Source: Psychrobacter immobilis
GTDB taxonomy: Bacteria > Pseudomonadota > Gammaproteobacteria > Pseudomonadales > Moraxellaceae
Direction: 5' to 3'
Length of the DNA: 61,958 bases
NCBI RefSeq assembly: GCF_904846065.1
Contig: NZ_CAJGZV010000003.1
Location: 1-61,958 of the forward strand
The translations under genes were made by a program, and so were the position numbers. The notes beneath the pieces are model-generated. The model worked only from the letters and a program-made list of their open reading frames with translations. It had not been told where the DNA came from and ran no database searches. Below, piece by piece: positions 61,410-61,958 of the stretch (positions are counted from its first letter, which is position 1; every line of letters starts with the position of its first letter).

Positions 61410-61958
61410 ATGAAAATATATAAAGTAGGTCTACCGTTTATTGGCATGTCATCTTTGATGCTACTAATGTCACCTTTAGCAAACGCTGCTGAGATGTCGA
61501 ACATGGATCATGGCAGTATGGACATGTCTGGTATGGACATGTCTGGTATGGATATGTCAGATATGGATCACAGCAGCATGGATATGTCGGGCAATATGTC
61601 AGATATGGACCATAGTGGCATGGATATGTCAGGCGATATGTCGGATATGGATCACAGTGGTATGGATATGTCAGGTGACATGTCAGATATGGATCATAGT
61701 GGCATGGATATGTCGGGCGATATGTCAGGTATGGATCATAGTGGCATGGATATGTCGGGCGATATGTCAGGTATGGATCATAGTGGCATGGATATGTCGG
61801 GCATGGATCATGGCAGTATGGACATGTCAGGAATGCAAGGTGGCGAAGCACCAGCCGATGCTCGAAGCCCTGACTACTCGAACGGTGTTCCCTATGGTCG
61901 CTTTGGTAAGCCTGTGATGATGGGTAGCTTACCGTTATGGGGCGTATCAGTAGACGAT
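61410..61958 (+). CDS. copB: Copper resistance outer-membrane protein CopB, N-terminal part
   Basis: The first 183 codons of copB, continuing in frame at base 1. The signal peptide (about residues 1-26, ending PLANA) is followed by an Asp/Met/His/Ser/Gly-rich region of about 120 residues with MDMSG and MDHSG repeats in 14-residue units, and then ADARSPDYSNGVPYGRFG, the conserved linker to the barrel. The methionine and histidine array is typical of CopB and binds copper. The repeats are nearly identical at DNA level and should be slippage-prone. Confidence 0.9.
   Translation, partial: MKIYKVGLPFIGMSSLMLLMSPLANAAEMSNMDHGSMDMSGMDMSGMDMSDMDHSSMDMSGNMSDMDHSGMDMSGDMSDMDHSGMDMSGDMSDMDHSGMDMSGDMSGMDHSGMDMSGDMSGMDHSGMDMSGMDHGSMDMSGMQGGEAPADARSPDYSNGVPYGRFGKPVMMGSLPLWGVSVDD

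Noticed and set aside
1..61958. rRNA or tRNA genes
   Set aside because: No sequence with a rRNA or cloverleaf pattern was seen on either strand, though I could not run a tRNA scan.

Overview
The window reads as one complete circular plasmid of 61,958 bp, cut open inside copB. An in-frame copB start runs off the right end (61410-61958, exactly 183 codons) and continues in the same frame at base 1 (1-594, 197 codons), giving a normal 380-residue CopB. A Rep_3 initiator with iterons, a ParA plus ribbon-helix-helix partition pair, a KfrA-like protein, a MobQ-type relaxase with an oriT and several toxin-antitoxin remnants agree with a plasmid. AT-rich sequence and protein character suggest Psychrobacter or a close relative in the Moraxellaceae; this is inference from family resemblance.

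Layout. (1) Copper cluster, continuous across the junction (54844-61958 then 1-5879): copRS, two small secreted Met/His-rich proteins, a Met-rich c-type cytochrome, a DUF411 (CopG-like) lipoprotein, the Tat-exported multicopper oxidase CopA, CopB, a DUF305 protein, a 58-residue Met/His-rich membrane peptide, a Cu P-type ATPase with three N-terminal metal-binding repeats, and tatABC. (2) An ATP-grasp protein and a first ccmFGHI operon (5984-12052). (3) A TSUP permease and an IS graveyard (12518-15168). (4) lnt, a second DUF411 lipoprotein and a CHAP-domain protein (15263-19236). (5) A MerR-controlled Cd/Zn/Pb P-type ATPase, a second diverged ccmFGHI, an IS1595-family element, lspA and a DUF3817 protein (19384-28986). 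(6) A recombinase/Fic region with a 27-copy 8-bp array, then a CDF transporter (29362-34131). (7) A GlxA regulator with three metabolic enzymes (34790-38554). (8) A two-gene module with an XRE-ImmA/IrrE protein (38867-40606). (9) The backbone: partition, mobilisation, oriT, replication, toxin-antitoxin remnants and kfrA (40994-50945). (10) A long ORF-poor stretch that may hold a structured RNA, a second CHAP gene in inverted orientation, and lgt (50946-54660).

The most striking feature is that one metal-resistance plasmid carries the whole lipoprotein maturation trio (Lgt, LspA, Lnt), a complete Tat translocase and two versions of the late cytochrome c maturation module, and also encodes cargo for each route: lipoproteins with lipoboxes, a twin-arginine copper oxidase and a CXXCH cytochrome. 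I propose that the plasmid brings spare or copper-tolerant copies of envelope-maturation enzymes that periplasmic metal poisons. A second notable point is that the 27 x ACTCAAAT array matches the ACTC-plus-AT-spacer pattern of the TP228 parH centromere bound by ParG, while the plasmid's own ParA/RHH operon has a separate 11 x ACTTATAT array upstream.
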